This document shows positions 33,271 to 41,566 of a DNA stretch of 61,249 bases, in pieces. Position numbers and translations under genes: made by a program. How positions within the stretch are numbered: the stretch's first letter is position 1; each line of letters opens with the position of its first letter. The notes below the pieces were generated by a model that saw nothing but the letters and a program-made list of their open reading frames with translations, was not told the origin of the DNA and ran no database searches. Source of the stretch: JAGDYD01 sp046536675 (GTDB lineage Archaea > Micrarchaeota > Micrarchaeia > Micrarchaeales > CABMGC01); assembly GCA_046536675.1 (NCBI GenBank), contig JAWDMK010000001.1:1-61249 (forward strand), read 5' to 3'.

Positions 33271-34599
33271 CTATGCTGTCGAAACATTTACATTCTCTAC
33301 AATTACACTTGGCACGAAGTAGTATGTGCCTAAGGTATCCCATGATGTTGCTTGCGCTATGTCGTTGCCCACTCTTGTTATGTTCATCATCATTCTTATC
33401 ATATTGTCGCTTATTCTTATTCCAACCCCAGAACTGACATTAATTTGCTTTACCGCAAATTCTGGCGAGCCTTTCTTTATATAAATTGCAAGATCCCTTG
33501 GCATTGTAGAAAAATCACCAGTTAGATAATTACTAAACCTTGTATACCATGTGTTTGTTATAAGTATGCCTTTGTCTATACTTGCTATTAGCTTATCAAT
33601 GCTCTGCTTCTTCTTATGTTCAACCACAAGCGTATTTGGGCTTGGATATACCAAACCAGCATTTCCTGTACTTCTTGTATTATACTTCTTTGCTGTGGAA
33701 TAGTTGTGAAGATAGCGAATAAGCATACCTGCTTTTATTATTTGTGTTCTCTGTGTTGGGTAGCCTTCAGCATCAAATGGCGATGAATTTATGCCTGTTT
33801 CTATAGACCCATCGTCGTACATGCTTATTCCATTATTTGCAACATGCTTCCCCAACTTTCCGGTAAGAAAGCCACCAGTTTCAACATTGCCTATGCATGC
33901 CATGCTGTTTACATTAGAAAGCAGAACACCAGCTGGCGACCTTAGATATAACAGATCATATAACCCGCTATTTATCCTGTGAGTGGTATTAACATATTTG
34001 AGTAATTCAGCATTGCTTAATATCTTTTCAACCTTTATCTCGCTTAGCTTTCTGCTCGAGAGTGTATCTTGAATAGAAAGACCCTTATCGAAAATTCTCA
34101 AAGAAAGCCTTGCCTCAGTGCCATTTGAACTTGCTTCTACTCCTTTGCTTGTAGCTATCGAATATTTAGAGCTTGAAAGATGGAGCGTACCTGCAAGGTT
34201 CTCAGCGTTAACTTTACTTATAATATCATTGGCAAACTCAGCGGCACCATCTGTATTCATTTCGTCTATCCTTTTGTCAAATATAACAGTATTTTTGTAT
34301 TTAAAAGGACCTTCTGCAATACCATAATAATCCTCTTTTGGCTTTGCAGCACTAATCGCCTTCTTGGCATTATTTATGCTCTGCCTTACACTTTCTATAT
34401 CCAATTTTTCTATACTTGTAAAGGCTATCTTCTTATCTTTTGTTACGAAAAGAGAACCTTTCTCTCTTTTCTTCTCAACTATAGAATCAAGCTTGTAATT
34501 TGCAATCTTTAGATATGTGGAATTATAGCTTGATGTAGTTACAACTGCTTCATCAAAGCCTTCATTCATTACTATTCTAAGTATCTCACTTGCATCCAT
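33271..34599 (-). CDS. tldE: TldE/PmbA-type protease subunit
   Basis: This 442-residue TldD/PmbA-fold protein lacks the HExxxH metal motif, as TldE subunits do. It includes DLLYLRSPAGVLLSNV, the YDDGSIETGINSSPFDAEGYPTQRT segment and TRFSNYLTGDFS near the C-terminus. TldD and TldE form a heterodimeric metalloprotease that degrades unfolded peptides and matures some modified peptides. The tldD gene lies directly upstream with a 4-nt gap. Confidence 0.93.
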   Translation of the reverse strand: MDASEILRIVMNEGFDEAVVTTSSYNSTYLKIANYKLDSIVEKKREKGSLFVTKDKKIAFTSIEKLDIESVRQSINNAKKAISAAKPKEDYYGIAEGPFKYKNTVIFDKRIDEMNTDGAAEFANDIISKVNAENLAGTLHLSSSKYSIATSKGVEASSNGTEARLSLRIFDKGLSIQDTLSSRKLSEIKVEKILSNAELLKYVNTTHRINSGLYDLLYLRSPAGVLLSNVNSMACIGNVETGGFLTGKLGKHVANNGISMYDDGSIETGINSSPFDAEGYPTQRTQIIKAGMLIRYLHNYSTAKKYNTRSTGNAGLVYPSPNTLVVEHKKKQSIDKLIASIDKGILITNTWYTRFSNYLTGDFSTMPRDLAIYIKKGSPEFAVKQINVSSGVGIRISDNMIRMMMNITRVGNDIAQATSWDTLGTYYFVPSVIVENVNVSTA

Positions 34600-34603
34600 T
34601 TTC

Positions 34604-35995
34604 TCAGCCGAATTTCAAAAGCACAGAAGGGCCGCCCATCATTACAGGCACACCCTGCATAGGCTCACCTTTGCCACAATTTCCTGGATAAAGTTCAAAA
34701 TCATTTCCAAGCAGAGAAACCGCTTTCCAAAAATCAAAAGTGCTTGCATCGAGCTTGTAGTTCTTTATCGGCACGCTTGGCTCGCCATTTTTAATTAAGT
34801 AAGCCTCGTTTCCTTGGTATCTGGCAAAGCTTCTCGTATCATCTATGTTCCATTCTGTAAAACTCTTTATGTATATGCCGTTTTTTGCTTCGCTGAAAAG
34901 CTCTTCGATATTTGCATCTCCCTTTTCTAGGTATGTGTTAGACATCCTTATTATAGGTTCGTTTGAGTAAGAATCGCTTCTTGCTGATGCATTGCTCCTT
35001 TTTCCCGTAAGATATGCATACTCCCTGTTAAGAAGAAGCTCGTTTTGAATACCTTCTTTTACAAGAATCTTTGGCCTTGCCTTTACTCCTTCATCATCAT
35101 ACAAGAAAAAGCCGTATGAATTTTTTATTGTTGGATCATCAATTATATTTACCTTTTCGCTTCCTATTTTAGTACCCAAATTAGAACTGTTTAAGTAGCT
35201 TAATCCTGCTTGAGCTGCCTCTCTACCAAACACCCTATCTGCCTCGCTTGGATGTCCTATACTTTCATGCACAGCTATACCAACGATCTCAGGTGAGGCA
35301 ACTACATTCTTTATTTTTGAAAGCTCATAATTACTTAGGGATTTACCATTCTCAAGCACATTGTGCAACGCTTTTATTTCTTTCTCTAATTTGTGCTCTA
35401 GTTCGTCTATTTTTAAAAGTTCGTAACCGCCAGTCTTACCAAACTCTATTGTTCTTTGCCTGCTCTCCTTTCCTTTGCCTACTATTATACTAAAAAATCC
35501 GCTTACTCCGGGCAAGCTACTTCTTATCCTTGTACCCTCTGAATTTATCAAATATGTTTTAGACCTTCCTGTGCTCACATATAATGATCTAAAGCTCACA
35601 CCTTCCTTTTTTACAAAATTGTCAAGCTCTTCTAGATCCTTTGGCAAATTTGTATATGAATCCTCTATCTTTATTTTTTCGCTTACTTTATAATCCGCTT
35701 TCTCCACCTTCTCTTTAGAAAGGTATACCTTATTTCCATTGAAGGGCTTGAACCTAAAAGCATCTTCGATTGTTTTTTTATCGAGCTTGTTTGTAGAAAA
35801 AGTTAATAAACTGCCTTTACTTATAAGCCTTATTCTTATGCCAGAGCTCTTAAAGATCGCTAAGCCGCTCGGCTTTCCTTGCTCTATAGAGTAAGAAGCA
35901 CCTTCGCTAAGCTCTATGTATGCTTCTACAAAATCAAAGCCTTTCTTTAAACCGAGGGAGACTGCATAATCTGCAATCTCCTCATAGTTTTGCAT
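34604..35995 (-). CDS. tldD: TldD metalloprotease subunit
   Basis: This 463-residue catalytic subunit has the active-site helix HESIGHPSEADR (H-E-x3-H), then FLYDDEGVKARPKILVKEGIQ and NTYLEKGD, and the C-terminal GNCGKGEPMQGVPVMMGGPS motif. Its start lies 5 nt after the L12 stop on the same strand, so tldD-tldE may be read through from the ribosomal stalk operon. Membership of this family is clear; the substrate is unknown. Confidence 0.95.
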   Translation of the reverse strand: MQNYEEIADYAVSLGLKKGFDFVEAYIELSEGASYSIEQGKPSGLAIFKSSGIRIRLISKGSLLTFSTNKLDKKTIEDAFRFKPFNGNKVYLSKEKVEKADYKVSEKIKIEDSYTNLPKDLEELDNFVKKEGVSFRSLYVSTGRSKTYLINSEGTRIRSSLPGVSGFFSIIVGKGKESRQRTIEFGKTGGYELLKIDELEHKLEKEIKALHNVLENGKSLSNYELSKIKNVVASPEIVGIAVHESIGHPSEADRVFGREAAQAGLSYLNSSNLGTKIGSEKVNIIDDPTIKNSYGFFLYDDEGVKARPKILVKEGIQNELLLNREYAYLTGKRSNASARSDSYSNEPIIRMSNTYLEKGDANIEELFSEAKNGIYIKSFTEWNIDDTRSFARYQGNEAYLIKNGEPSVPIKNYKLDASTFDFWKAVSLLGNDFELYPGNCGKGEPMQGVPVMMGGPSVLLKFG

Positions 35996-36000
35996 TATGG

Positions 36001-36300
36001 TCAGCCAAACAGGCTAGCCAGGCCGCCAGCTGCCTCTTCTTCACTCTTCTTTTCCTCTTTCTCTTCTTTCTTTTCCTCCTTCTTTGCTTCCTGCTGAGGA
36101 GCTGCCACTTGCATTGTCTGTACATTCTGTACGTTCTTAATCACTTCCTTTATATTCACACCTTTTAGCGATGCTACCACAGCCTTTGCCTTTGCTTCGT
36201 CTGGCTGAAACCCTGCGGCTTCAACTACCTTCATGATATCTTTCTCGTTTATCTCTTTTCCAGCTGCGTCAAGCAAAAGTGCAGCATATATGTATTCCAT
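36001..36300 (-). CDS. rpl12: Ribosomal protein P1 (archaeal L12)
   Basis: This 99-residue stalk protein has an N-terminal dimerisation domain (MEYIYAALLLDAAGKEINEKDIMKVVEAAG), an alanine-rich hinge with PQQEAKKEEKKEEKEEKK, and the conserved C-terminal GLASLFG that contacts translation factors. Several dimers bind the L10 C-terminus. GAGGTGA lies at the right distance before the ATG. It is the third gene of the L1-L10-L12 operon. Confidence 0.97.
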   Translation of the reverse strand: MEYIYAALLLDAAGKEINEKDIMKVVEAAGFQPDEAKAKAVVASLKGVNIKEVIKNVQNVQTMQVAAPQQEAKKEEKKEEKEEKKSEEEAAGGLASLFG

Positions 36301-36321
36301 CTTTTTTCACCTCATAAAATA

Positions 36322-37161
36322 TTATTCAATATTAGCGCTCAATTTGATATTTAGAGCTTCTGCAACAGCTTTTGCAAGAAGCTTCTCTACAATCTCAGGT
36401 TCGTATATATTTGCAGTCAAGCCTAAGCCTAATGCTGAAAGATATGCCTTTCTTATCAATGCTTCTACATTGTATTCGGTTACATAGCCTGCTTCTATAG
36501 TTAGGTTATATGCTCTCTTGAATGCTACAGCTATATCATTCACCACACTTTCCCTTGTTATGCTGAATACCTCTTTTGTGAATAATATATTATTGTAAAC
36601 AGCCCCTGCAAGCTCTGGCGCAACTTCGAATGGCAATATGTCAAGCATTCTTAACGCCTTTGAAACCGCAAGTGTTATCTTTCCACCCTTTGGCACAAGG
36701 ACTTTGCTCTTTGCTATTATCACTTTACCTTTTTGTATCTGCACGTCTATGCCTGCTGCCTTGAGATCTGTTACCCCTTGACCTGGAGGTATACTTGTCT
36801 CTCCCGCTTCTATCACTATATCGCTTGGTGCAATCTGGTTTGGCTTTGCGGCAAGTTTTAGTTTGTTTGACTTCAACTCATTATAAAGCTCTACGGGATC
36901 CTTATTAGACAAGACAAGCACACTGTTCTTGTCGATAAATTGAGAAAGCTTTGAAAGATTTGGATCGGATTCAATTGTTCTAAGTAGAAGATTCTTTCTT
37001 GCAAATACAATTTTTGTATCATTTCTTAAAGAATTCCTCACCTTTTGCAAAAGCCTATCTGGTATTGCATTTATGGGCATAACTCCTACAGTCTTGTAAT
37101 GCTTAACCTCTTCTCTTAGCTTGTTTACAAGCTCTATCTTATCTTTTTTTAGCATAGGCAT
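36322..37161 (-). CDS. rplP0: Ribosomal protein P0 (archaeal L10)
   Basis: This protein of about 279 residues anchors the stalk to 23S rRNA. It has the L10 core (KKDKIELVNKLREEVKHYKTVGVMPINAIPDRLLQKVRNSLR), the GVTDLKAAGIDVQIQKGKVIIAKS insertion domain and a helical C-terminus for P1 binding. It is shorter than many P0 proteins and lacks their acidic tail with the final GLFG-like motif. I choose ATG 37161, spaced after GTGATC. GTG 37170 (overlapping the L1 stop) and ATG 37155 are alternatives. Confidence 0.94.
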   Translation of the reverse strand: MPMLKKDKIELVNKLREEVKHYKTVGVMPINAIPDRLLQKVRNSLRNDTKIVFARKNLLLRTIESDPNLSKLSQFIDKNSVLVLSNKDPVELYNELKSNKLKLAAKPNQIAPSDIVIEAGETSIPPGQGVTDLKAAGIDVQIQKGKVIIAKSKVLVPKGGKITLAVSKALRMLDILPFEVAPELAGAVYNNILFTKEVFSITRESVVNDIAVAFKRAYNLTIEAGYVTEYNVEALIRKAYLSALGLGLTANIYEPEIVEKLLAKAVAEALNIKLSANIE

Positions 37162-37169
37162 AAAGATCA

Positions 37170-37805
37170 CTACAACAGCTTGAGAGGCTTGCTCATGCTT
37201 AACTTGACAAATATTGATTTAATATGCGTTTGTCCGACCTTCTTTGAAATATTGTTTATTACCTCTTTTATGTTTTCAAATATCTCCTCAGGTTTCATAT
37301 CCTCGCTACCAACAACTGTGTGAACAGTAGGCAAGAACTTACCTTTGCTTTTTATTACTACCCTTTTTGATATGTTTGAAACAAACTTTTCAAGATCGCT
37401 TGGATTAAATAAAGGCTTTGGCATTTTATTTCTAGGCCCTAAGAACTGACCAAGCTTCTTAGCTATCTCAGGCATGAGGTTTGGCTGAGCAAGAAGCTCG
37501 TAGTTAAGCAAAGAGTTAAGCTTTTCCTTATCGTTTGCTATTGAATCTATCTTTGTTCCATCTATTACCTCAACACCTAGCTGCTGGGCTTTTGAGATAA
37601 GATTTCTATCAGTTGCGAAGATCGCAGCCTTTCCAACCTTGCCCTTGCTGTAAGGCAGTATTATTTCCATGTTGAGCCTGTTATCCTGCTTTGAGAAATC
37701 TATACCTTTAAAATTTATTGCAAGCTCTACACTCTGCTTAAACTTTCTCTTACCTTTCTCCTCAGCTAGGAACTTTGAGAACTGATCAAATTTATCTTCT
37801 AGCAT
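37170..37805 (-). CDS. rpl1: Ribosomal protein L1
   Basis: This 211-residue L1-stalk protein has domain I sequences FKQSVELAINFKGIDFSKQDNRLNMEI and the GPRNKMPKPL motif that contacts rRNA near residue 125, and returns to domain I with SIFVKLSMSKPLKLL. L1 binds helices 76-78 of 23S rRNA and in methanogenic archaea represses its own mRNA. The short leader here carries two hairpins just before the GGAGGG site (see findings). First gene of the L1-L10-L12 (-tldD-tldE) unit; L11 is not adjacent. Confidence 0.96.
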   Translation of the reverse strand: MLEDKFDQFSKFLAEEKGKRKFKQSVELAINFKGIDFSKQDNRLNMEIILPYSKGKVGKAAIFATDRNLISKAQQLGVEVIDGTKIDSIANDKEKLNSLLNYELLAQPNLMPEIAKKLGQFLGPRNKMPKPLFNPSDLEKFVSNISKRVVIKSKGKFLPTVHTVVGSEDMKPEEIFENIKEVINNISKKVGQTHIKSIFVKLSMSKPLKLL

Positions 37806-37815
37806 AAAATCCCTC

Positions 37816-37848
37816 CTGCAAAACTGCAGTGCTTGCGGGAAAACAAGC
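37816..37848 (-). promoter_or_regulatory. Two-hairpin leader of the L1 operon
   Basis: On the minus strand GCTTG-(8 nt)-CAAGC (37831-37848) is followed by CTGCA-GTTT-TGCAG (37816-37829), and the second hairpin overlaps the edge of the GGAGGG ribosome site before ATG 37805. The predicted transcript start near 37855 places both in the leader. Possible L1 autoregulatory site. Confidence 0.5.
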
Positions 37849-37873
37849 CTGAGCTTTAAGATATTATGAAGAC

Positions 37874-37886
37874 AAATATATAAAAA
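37874..37886 (-). promoter_or_regulatory. TATA box of the L1-L10-L12 operon
   Basis: The minus strand reads TTTTTATATATTT, a strong archaeal TATA box. It predicts a start near 37855 and a leader of about 50 nt, long for this genome, where most genes appear leaderless. Confidence 0.65.
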
Positions 37887-38096
37887 CTTATCTTACTCCC
37901 TAGCCTTTGATTAGAGTCGATTTATAGATTTTAAGCTATAAAAGAATTTACAGCTCGTAATAAGAATAAACGCCTCTTCACCCTTTAGTAAATATTTTAT
38001 GCAAGAGAATATAAATACATAGTTATAGCAATTTTTACAGGTATTTAAGGATTTAACCTATTAATTTGGATATTATATTATATTTTGGGAATTATT

Positions 38097-39113
38097 ATGC
38101 CTGCATCTCTTGAAAAGCAAGCATATGTAAAGAATGAACTTCCCTACGAGCTGCTAAAGGCTCTTTACAACAACTCTAGATTATCGCTCAGGGAGCTTGC
38201 TGCACAGCATGGTGTATCGCACCATGTGGTAAGCTATATGCTAAAGAGACTGGAAAGGGATTATGGCATAGTATATACGCTAGAGCTTGACGAGAACAAA
38301 TTAGGCTTTGCAAATGGAAGGATTGTTACAATAAAATTCAAGAATAAGCCAGATATAGAGATAATAAAGGAAAAGCTCATAAACGATCCTTTTGTACAAG
38401 ACCTTTACCTAGCAGATGGCGACTTTGACCTTATTATGTATGTATCGGGCATAACAGAAGAGGAATTCAAGGTGTGGCAGTGGCATTTTAGAGAGTATTT
38501 CAACAAATATATACCTCTCCTTAGGACTTCAACATTGACTACAAAATATGCAGGCTTTATGCCGCTTAGAAACAAGGCAATAATGAATTCACCAAACCTA
38601 TCTGAATTTGAGAAAAAAGTACTTGCTATTCTTAATGAAAATTCAAGAGAGAAGATATCAGAGATAGCGAAGAAGGTTAAGGTGAAAGATTTAGACAAGG
38701 TTATCTATGTTATCAAAAAGCTAAAGGAAAGAGGTATAATAAAGAGGTTTACGGCAATAACGACCAAGCCCGGCAAGAGTATTGTACAGGCCTTTGGTGC
38801 TACAATAAACCCAAGTAATAACCACAGCAATTATGTAATAAATTTTTATAACGAAGTAGTCAAAGAAGAAAAACACCAATTAACAAGTGATTATGTTTTA
38901 ATTACAGATACAATTGGTTATTTTGATATTTTTTATATTGCGAACTTCAACCGAGGCGAAGACGCAGAAAAGAGGGGTGCAGAGATGTATAAAAAGATCT
39001 TTGCTGATGAATTGCTTGTAATAGAAAAAGCAATAATAACAGATATTTTAGCAGGCTATCTACCCCAACACATAGATACCTTTGAAGAATGGAAAAAGAG
39101 TATGCAGCTATAG
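38097..39113 (+). CDS. Lrp/AsnC-like regulator with two HTH domains
   Basis: This protein of about 338 residues carries two winged helix-turn-helix units. The first is near residues 10-60 (LSLRELAAQHGVSHHVVSYMLKRLERD) and the second near 175-230 (EKISEIAKKVKV...VIYVIKKLKERGIIKRF). Each is followed by an alpha/beta segment resembling the Lrp/AsnC effector domain. It probably arose by duplication of a single-HTH regulator. ATG 38097 lies about 25 nt after an AT-rich TATA-like element, so it is leaderless; TTG 38085 is less likely. The targets may include the adjacent small paralogue pair, which it meets tail to tail. Confidence 0.8.
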   Translation: MPASLEKQAYVKNELPYELLKALYNNSRLSLRELAAQHGVSHHVVSYMLKRLERDYGIVYTLELDENKLGFANGRIVTIKFKNKPDIEIIKEKLINDPFVQDLYLADGDFDLIMYVSGITEEEFKVWQWHFREYFNKYIPLLRTSTLTTKYAGFMPLRNKAIMNSPNLSEFEKKVLAILNENSREKISEIAKKVKVKDLDKVIYVIKKLKERGIIKRFTAITTKPGKSIVQAFGATINPSNNHSNYVINFYNEVVKEEKHQLTSDYVLITDTIGYFDIFYIANFNRGEDAEKRGAEMYKKIFADELLVIEKAIITDILAGYLPQHIDTFEEWKKSMQL

Positions 39114-39272
39114 TAAATAAGAAACTGTTTCGAGCATCTTACTTTTTATTTCAGTGTGATAGTCATCACGTATTGATGCGGTACTTCTTGTAATTTTTAT
39201 GCGTGGGCAACTTCCACCATTATGCGTAGTAAGAACAATTATTTTTGAATTCTTTGCATTATAGATTTTCAT
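39108..39272 (-). CDS. 54-residue protein of unknown function, paralogue of the next gene upstream
   Basis: ATG 39272 is preceded by GAGGTGAT. The product is 54 residues and aligns without gaps, except for one residue, to the 53-residue product of 39282-39443: shared MKIYNAKNSKIIVL, SCPRIK, IRDDYH/LRDDYH, and KSKML/KGRML followed by a VSYLL/ASYLF end. There is one cysteine (in SCPR). The stop overlaps the 3' end of the HTH gene. The family is not recognised. Because two copies keep the same reading frame, ribosome sites and motifs, I am confident it is a gene despite its size. Confidence 0.8.
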   Translation of the reverse strand: MKIYNAKNSKIIVLTTHNGGSCPRIKITRSTASIRDDYHTEIKSKMLETVSYLL

Positions 39273-39281
39273 ATTATCACC

Positions 39282-39443
39282 TCAAAACAAATATGAAGCT
39301 AGTTTAAGCATTCTGCCTTTTACTTCACCATGGTAATCGTCGCGTAATAAAGCCGAACCTCCGGTGAATTTTATGCGTGGGCAGCTAGCACCATTAGCAG
39401 AAAGAACGATTATTTTTGAATTTTTGGCATTATAAATCTTCAT
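39282..39443 (-). CDS. 53-residue protein of unknown function, tandem paralogue
   Basis: ATG 39443 follows AAAGGTGATGCT, a near-perfect ribosome site, and matches the start of its paralogue; an upstream ATG at 39476 is not supported. Motifs: MKIYNAKNSKIIVLSANG, ASCPRIKF, ALLRDDYHGEVKGRML. Predicted as a short beta hairpin followed by a helix. The two genes are 9 nt apart and co-directional. No family known to me. It may be a small DNA- or RNA-binding protein or part of a regulatory pair with the HTH gene at 38097. Confidence 0.8.
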   Translation of the reverse strand: MKIYNAKNSKIIVLSANGASCPRIKFTGGSALLRDDYHGEVKGRMLKLASYLF

Positions 39444-39538
39444 AGCATCACCTTTTGTAATTTGTATGATTTCCAAAAACTTAAAAAGGTTTAGATTTTT
39501 TGCAAGTAAAAAGGTAAAAGCTAGATTCTAAATTGCAA

Positions 39539-40849
39539 TTAGACAATGTATTCTTCACCAAGCTTTGGAACATGTGCTTCATATCTGTTTGAAAGGTACC
39601 TGGCAAACTCCTCACTCTTCTTCTCTTCGCCATGAATAACGAAGACCTTCTTTAAGCCTTCTAAATCACTTACAAGCTTTTGGAGTTGTGGCCTATCAGC
39701 ATGAGCAGAAAGGTGGTAAAGCTCTACAGCCATTTTAATGCTTACCTTTCTTCCATTTATCTCAAGCTCCTTCGCACCATCCGCAAGCTTTCTTCCTGGC
39801 GTGCCCTCTGCTTGGTAGCCGACAAGGATAAGCTTGTTTAACTCGTTGCCCGCTAGCTTTTCTACATACTTCATTACAGGCCCACCTGTCATCATACCGC
39901 TAGTGGTAACTATAATTCCTGCTTCATCCTCGTGTATAGCTCTACTTCTACTGCCCTTTGTATCGATTATGCGGAAGTTTTTGCTCTTGAAAGGATCATC
40001 CTCGCTCATCAAGATTCTTTTTTGGAGCTCTTCCCTGCAGTAAATTACATTGTGCCTATGTATACGCATTGCCTTGTTGATCATACCATCTACATATATA
40101 GGAACCTTCGGCAAAAGGCCAGATCTTATGTAATCATCAAGTACGAAAAGAACCTCCTCTGCTCTGCCAACGGCGAAGCTTGGTATTATTATCTTCCCGC
40201 CTTTCTGTATTGTTTCTTTTATGCTCTTTAACATATTGCCAAGCTGCTCCCTCTCCGATGGGAATATATCATTATCGCCACCATATGTGCTCTCTGTTAG
40301 CAAAATATCAGCATGCAAATGCTCAACATGCGCTGCATCAAGAAGCCTTGTCTTCCTCAGGTTTATATCCCCAGTATACAGAAGCTTTTTGCCTTCTCCA
40401 CTTACCTCTATGAGCCCACTTCCTAAGATATGGCCTGCTGGGATAATTCTTAGCTTTAAATCGTTTATATGAAACTCTTTATGGTATTCTACAAGCTTAA
40501 AACCTCTCTGCATTCTTGCTAAACCTTCTTTTGTTATGTTGCTTGGGTTAGATATTCTTAGATAATCGCTTATAAGAACATTAGAAAGCTCGAATGTTGG
40601 TTTAGTAGCATATACAAAACCTTTCCAACCGGTTGAGAATACATGTGGCAGGTAACCGACGTGATCAAGATGTGCATGTGTTACTATTATTGCGTTAACA
40701 TCATTTAATTCATCATCTTTTATTATAGGGTATTCTTCCTTCTCGCCGAGCTTAACACCACAATCAAGAAGGATTTTTGTATTTGAGCTTTCTACAAGTA
40801 TGCAGCTGCGCCCGACCTCGCGCGCAGCGCCAAAAAATTTGATTTTCAA
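39539..40849 (-). CDS. Metallo-beta-lactamase/beta-CASP ribonuclease (aCPSF2 type)
   Basis: This 436-residue protein without KH domains has FFGAAREVGRSCILVES, the metal motif THAHLDHVGYL, AGHILGSGLIEV, TESTYGG, the beta-CASP VGRAEEVLFVLDDY and TTSGMMTGGPVMKYV, and the final SAHADR and IHGEE motifs. The family are endo- and/or 5'-3' exoribonucleases involved in RNA turnover. It is a second member beside aCPSF1 at 11329. A coiled-coil protein gene lies immediately upstream on the same strand. Confidence 0.92.
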   Translation of the reverse strand: MKIKFFGAAREVGRSCILVESSNTKILLDCGVKLGEKEEYPIIKDDELNDVNAIIVTHAHLDHVGYLPHVFSTGWKGFVYATKPTFELSNVLISDYLRISNPSNITKEGLARMQRGFKLVEYHKEFHINDLKLRIIPAGHILGSGLIEVSGEGKKLLYTGDINLRKTRLLDAAHVEHLHADILLTESTYGGDNDIFPSEREQLGNMLKSIKETIQKGGKIIIPSFAVGRAEEVLFVLDDYIRSGLLPKVPIYVDGMINKAMRIHRHNVIYCREELQKRILMSEDDPFKSKNFRIIDTKGSRSRAIHEDEAGIIVTTSGMMTGGPVMKYVEKLAGNELNKLILVGYQAEGTPGRKLADGAKELEINGRKVSIKMAVELYHLSAHADRPQLQKLVSDLEGLKKVFVIHGEEKKSEEFARYLSNRYEAHVPKLGEEYIV

Positions 40850-40859
40850 AAAAACACCT

Positions 40860-41525
40860 TTAATTACTTTCTATATCCTCAGTCTCATCAGCATCAGCAT
40901 TAGACTTACCGTTCTTGTTTGTTTTATCTTTTATTATTGCAATATCTGCCAAACTGATCTCCTGCTGTTTAGGAGGATTTCTTCTTTCCTTTGGCCTTTG
41001 CTTCTTCTTGCCAAGGAGGGTTCTTAAATTATCATACAACTCATCAAGCTTCTTCTCTGATTCCTTAACGAGCTTTTCCTTCTCTTCTATTTCTTTATTA
41101 AGCTGTTCTATATCTGAGCTAAGAAGCTCTGCACGCCTTTTTAACCTTTTGCTCTTTATAGCTTTATCGAGCTCCTCATTCACTTCGTTTATGCGCCTTA
41201 TTAGCTCCTTCTCAGCCTCAAGGGTGGAAGCCTCTGTAGATATCTTAAACTCGAGCTTTTCTTTTAGTCTAAGCAGATAGCCTATCTTCTTTTCTTCCTT
41301 ATTATTCTCAAGCAGCTTTAGTATTGCGGACTGTTCAGCCTTCTTAAAACCGATTTTCTTCCTAAGCTTCTTTAGCTCGTCTATTATGCCGAACCTTTTC
41401 TTCTTCTCTTCCTCTATACTCTTTTTAAGCTCTTCTATTCTAGGATCTTTTGGTTCTTCTTTCCTTACATTCTCGACACTACCTACGTTTGGCTGAGCTG
41501 TATCTTCATGCTGGGCTGTGTTCAA
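40860..41525 (-). CDS. Coiled-coil protein (COG1340-like)
   Basis: This 221-residue, highly charged protein is almost entirely coiled coil from about 25 to 175. A disordered acidic N-terminus precedes it, and a basic segment (KKKQRPKERRNPPKQQ) and an acidic tail follow. The layout resembles archaeal coiled-coil proteins of unknown function; the family name is tentative. The likely start is TTG 41525 with GGAGAGGCG upstream, since no in-frame ATG exists. It lies between the GT4 gene and the beta-CASP nuclease gene on one strand. Confidence 0.75.
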   Translation of the reverse strand: MNTAQHEDTAQPNVGSVENVRKEEPKDPRIEELKKSIEEEKKKRFGIIDELKKLRKKIGFKKAEQSAILKLLENNKEEKKIGYLLRLKEKLEFKISTEASTLEAEKELIRRINEVNEELDKAIKSKRLKRRAELLSSDIEQLNKEIEEKEKLVKESEKKLDELYDNLRTLLGKKKQRPKERRNPPKQQEISLADIAIIKDKTNKNGKSNADADETEDIESN

Positions 41526-41566
41526 TTTATTCGCCTCTCCGTTACTAGTATTAACTTCATCACTTT

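Noticed and set aside
36322..37161. L10 as truncated or frameshifted because the acidic P0 tail is missing
   Set aside because: Archaeal L10 length varies and the frame ends cleanly 21 nt before L12 with a normal ribosome site between.
39114..39272. Paralogous 54-codon gene as a decayed copy of the 39282 gene
   Set aside because: It keeps an intact frame, a strong ribosome site and all shared motifs, so it is annotated as a gene.
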